Assembly (NCBI GenBank): GCA_017543415.1
Contig: JAFYGD010000234.1
Span: 1 to 5,633 of the forward strand
Length of the DNA stretch: 5,633 bases
Source of the DNA: Eubacterium sp.
Lineage (GTDB): Bacteria > Bacillota > Clostridia > Oscillospirales > Acutalibacteraceae
Direction: 5' to 3'
Shown here: positions 4,360-5,633 of the stretch, piece after piece
Layout: the number at the start of each line of letters is the position of its first letter
Numbering within the stretch: the stretch's first letter is position 1
The notes under the pieces: model-generated
The model's database searches: none
What the model saw: the letters and a program-made list of their open reading frames with translations, nothing else
What the model was told of the DNA's origin: nothing
Made by a program: the position numbers and the translations under genes

Positions 4360-5633
4360 TATTTAACAAAACGCGGAAACTGCGAATTGTAAAGTTCGTA
4401 GTAAAAGCCTTTTCTTTTCAGCAGCTCGGAGTGCCTGCCCTGTTCAACAATATTACCGTCACGCATTACAAGAATAACGTCGGCTTCTTTTATTGTTGCA
4501 AGTCTGTGGGCAACTATAAAGCTTGTTCTTCCCAGCATAAGGGTTGAAAACGCTTTTTGAATTTTGATTTCCGTTCTTGTATCTATTGACGAGGTTGCCT
4601 CGTCAAGAATCAGCATAGGCGGTTTACAGAGCATAAGCCTTGTTATACATAAAAGCTGCTTCTGTCCCTGCGAAAGCGAGCCGCCGTCCTCGCCTATCAC
4701 GGTATCGTAGCCGTTTTCAAGACGTTTTATAAACGAATGGGCGTGAGCCTTTTTAGCCGCTTCAATTATTTCCTCATCCGTTGCGTCAGGCGCACCGATA
4801 ATGATATTCTCCTTAATTGTACCCGATTTAAGCCAGGTATCCTGAAGCACCATACCGTAAGCCTCGCGCAGGGATTTGCGCTTGATTTCACGGTAATCGC
4901 TGCCGTCAAGCGCTATTTTACCGCTTTGCGGGTCATAAAAACGCATAAGAAGATTTATAAGCGTTGTTTTGCCGCAGCCGGTAGGACCTACAATGGCTAC
5001 CCTTTCGCCGTGGTTAACGGAAAGGTTAAAATCTTCAATAAGCTTTTTGTTTTCGTTATAGGAAAAGCAAACGTCTTTAAGTTCAAGCCTTCCGTCAATT
5101 TCCCCGAGTTCCCGTGCGTTTTCCGAATCGGGTTCAACGCTTTTTTCCTCAAGCAGCTCAAAAAGCCTTGCGGCGCAGGCAAAGGCGTTTTGCAGTTCGG
5201 TTACAACGCCGCTGATTTCGTTGAAAGGCTTTGTATACTGATTTGCATAGGCAAGGAATGAAGCAAGCACGCCGACTGTTATAGCCTGCTGCTGCGTTTT
5301 AACCGCAAGCACCGCGCCGAAAAGCGCAACGGCGGCGTAAACTATACTATTTACAAAACGGGTTGCAGGGTTTGTAATTGAAGAATAGAACACGGCGCGA
5401 AGCGAATATTTACCGAGGCGCTCGTTGATTTCGTCAAAGCGTTTGATGTTTTCTTTGCCGCGTGAATAAGCCTCTACGGTTTTCTGGTTACCGAGCATTT
5501 CGTCAATAAACGCCGTCTGCTCTCCCCTTGTTTCGCTCTGAAGCTTAAACATTGAATAGGTTTTTCTTGCAATAAACCTTGCAATAAGGAAGGATAGCGG
5601 TGTTACTACAACTACTACAAGCGCAATCCAAAC
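4359..5633 (-). CDS. ABC exporter subunit, transmembrane plus ATPase, partial (5' end beyond window)
   Basis: The visible 424 residues are the C-terminal part of a fused membrane-ATPase half-transporter, continuing off the right edge. Residues 1-22 are a hydrophobic helix ending in FIARFIARKTYS, typical of the fourth transmembrane segment. The conserved stretch FIDEMLGNQKTVEAYSRGKEN (42-62) follows, then two more membrane segments (about 86-112 and 116-134). The ATPase domain has Walker A GPTGCGKTT (216-224), the Q-loop Gln264 in MVLQDTW, the signature LSQGQ (320-324), Walker B MLILDEA with catalytic Glu345, the D-loop SSID (348-351) and the H-loop His376. All ATP-hydrolysis residues are intact. 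The LSQGQ signature in place of LSGGQ is common in MdlB/YheH-like subunits of heterodimeric multidrug-type exporters, so a partner half-transporter is likely just upstream. Substrate cannot be told from sequence; drug or lipid export is usual for the class. An internal Met at 5552 is not the start, because the frame stays open to the edge. The stop TAA is at 4359-4361. Confidence 0.95.
   Translation of the reverse strand, partial: VWIALVVVVVTPLSFLIARFIARKTYSMFKLQSETRGEQTAFIDEMLGNQKTVEAYSRGKENIKRFDEINERLGKYSLRAVFYSSITNPATRFVNSIVYAAVALFGAVLAVKTQQQAITVGVLASFLAYANQYTKPFNEISGVVTELQNAFACAARLFELLEEKSVEPDSENARELGEIDGRLELKDVCFSYNENKKLIEDFNLSVNHGERVAIVGPTGCGKTTLINLLMRFYDPQSGKIALDGSDYREIKRKSLREAYGMVLQDTWLKSGTIKENIIIGAPDATDEEIIEAAKKAHAHSFIKRLENGYDTVIGEDGGSLSQGQKQLLCITRLMLCKPPMLILDEATSSIDTRTEIKIQKAFSTLMLGRTSFIVAHRLATIKEADVILVMRDGNIVEQGRHSELLKRKGFYYELYNSQFPRFVK

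Noticed and set aside
4737..5261. A 174-codon plus-strand open frame inside the ABC gene.
   Set aside because: It is antisense to the conserved ATPase domain, and its Phe/Lys-rich composition mirrors the minus-strand codons; there is no recognisable protein.
1..5633. CRISPR array, tRNA, riboswitch, insertion sequence or phage genes.
   Set aside because: I saw no regular direct repeats, cloverleaf or T-box-like structure, transposase or phage motifs; all gaps are under about 120 bases and are filled by promoters and terminators.

Overview
The window is a gene-dense bacterial chromosomal segment. Every gene I can support lies on the minus strand, so transcription runs from right to left. The base composition looks moderate (it was not counted), the Shine-Dalgarno sites are strong AAAGGAGG-type, the promoters are classical TTGACA/TATAAT with 17-bp spacers, and the six visible stop codons are all TAA. 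With an aroQ-efp-CD1247-type cluster and a DhaS-like TetR regulator, this suggests a gut-type member of the Clostridia, probably Oscillospirales/Ruminococcaceae. The taxonomic call is an inference.

In transcription order the layout is as follows. (1) 5633-4359: the C-terminal 424 residues of an ABC exporter subunit; its 5' end lies beyond the right edge. (2) 4292-3726: a TetR-family regulator with its own promoter in the 66-bp gap after the ABC gene, and a perfect intrinsic terminator just after its stop. (3) 3621-1603: a 672-residue secreted protein with a signal peptide, a putative papain-like cysteine-peptidase-type N-terminal domain and about five fibronectin type III-like repeats, driven by a strong promoter. 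(4) 1486-1310: rpsU (ribosomal protein S21) behind a perfect consensus promoter and closed by a perfect hairpin terminator. (5) 1226-792, 747-190 and 170-1: a probable operon of aroQ, efp and the start of a CD1247-type protein, with a strong promoter abutting the rpsU terminator.

The left half is conserved housekeeping (translation and the shikimate pathway). The right half is accessory: an exporter with an adjacent TetR regulator, plausibly an efflux unit and its sensor, and a stand-alone secreted multidomain protein. I see no mobile element, CRISPR array, tRNA or rRNA gene. I also see no convincing novel multi-gene system. The points most worth checking are the unusual secreted protein, the very short predicted aroQ leader, a hairpin that may mask the rpsU ribosome-binding site, and nested inverted repeats in the tetR promoter.
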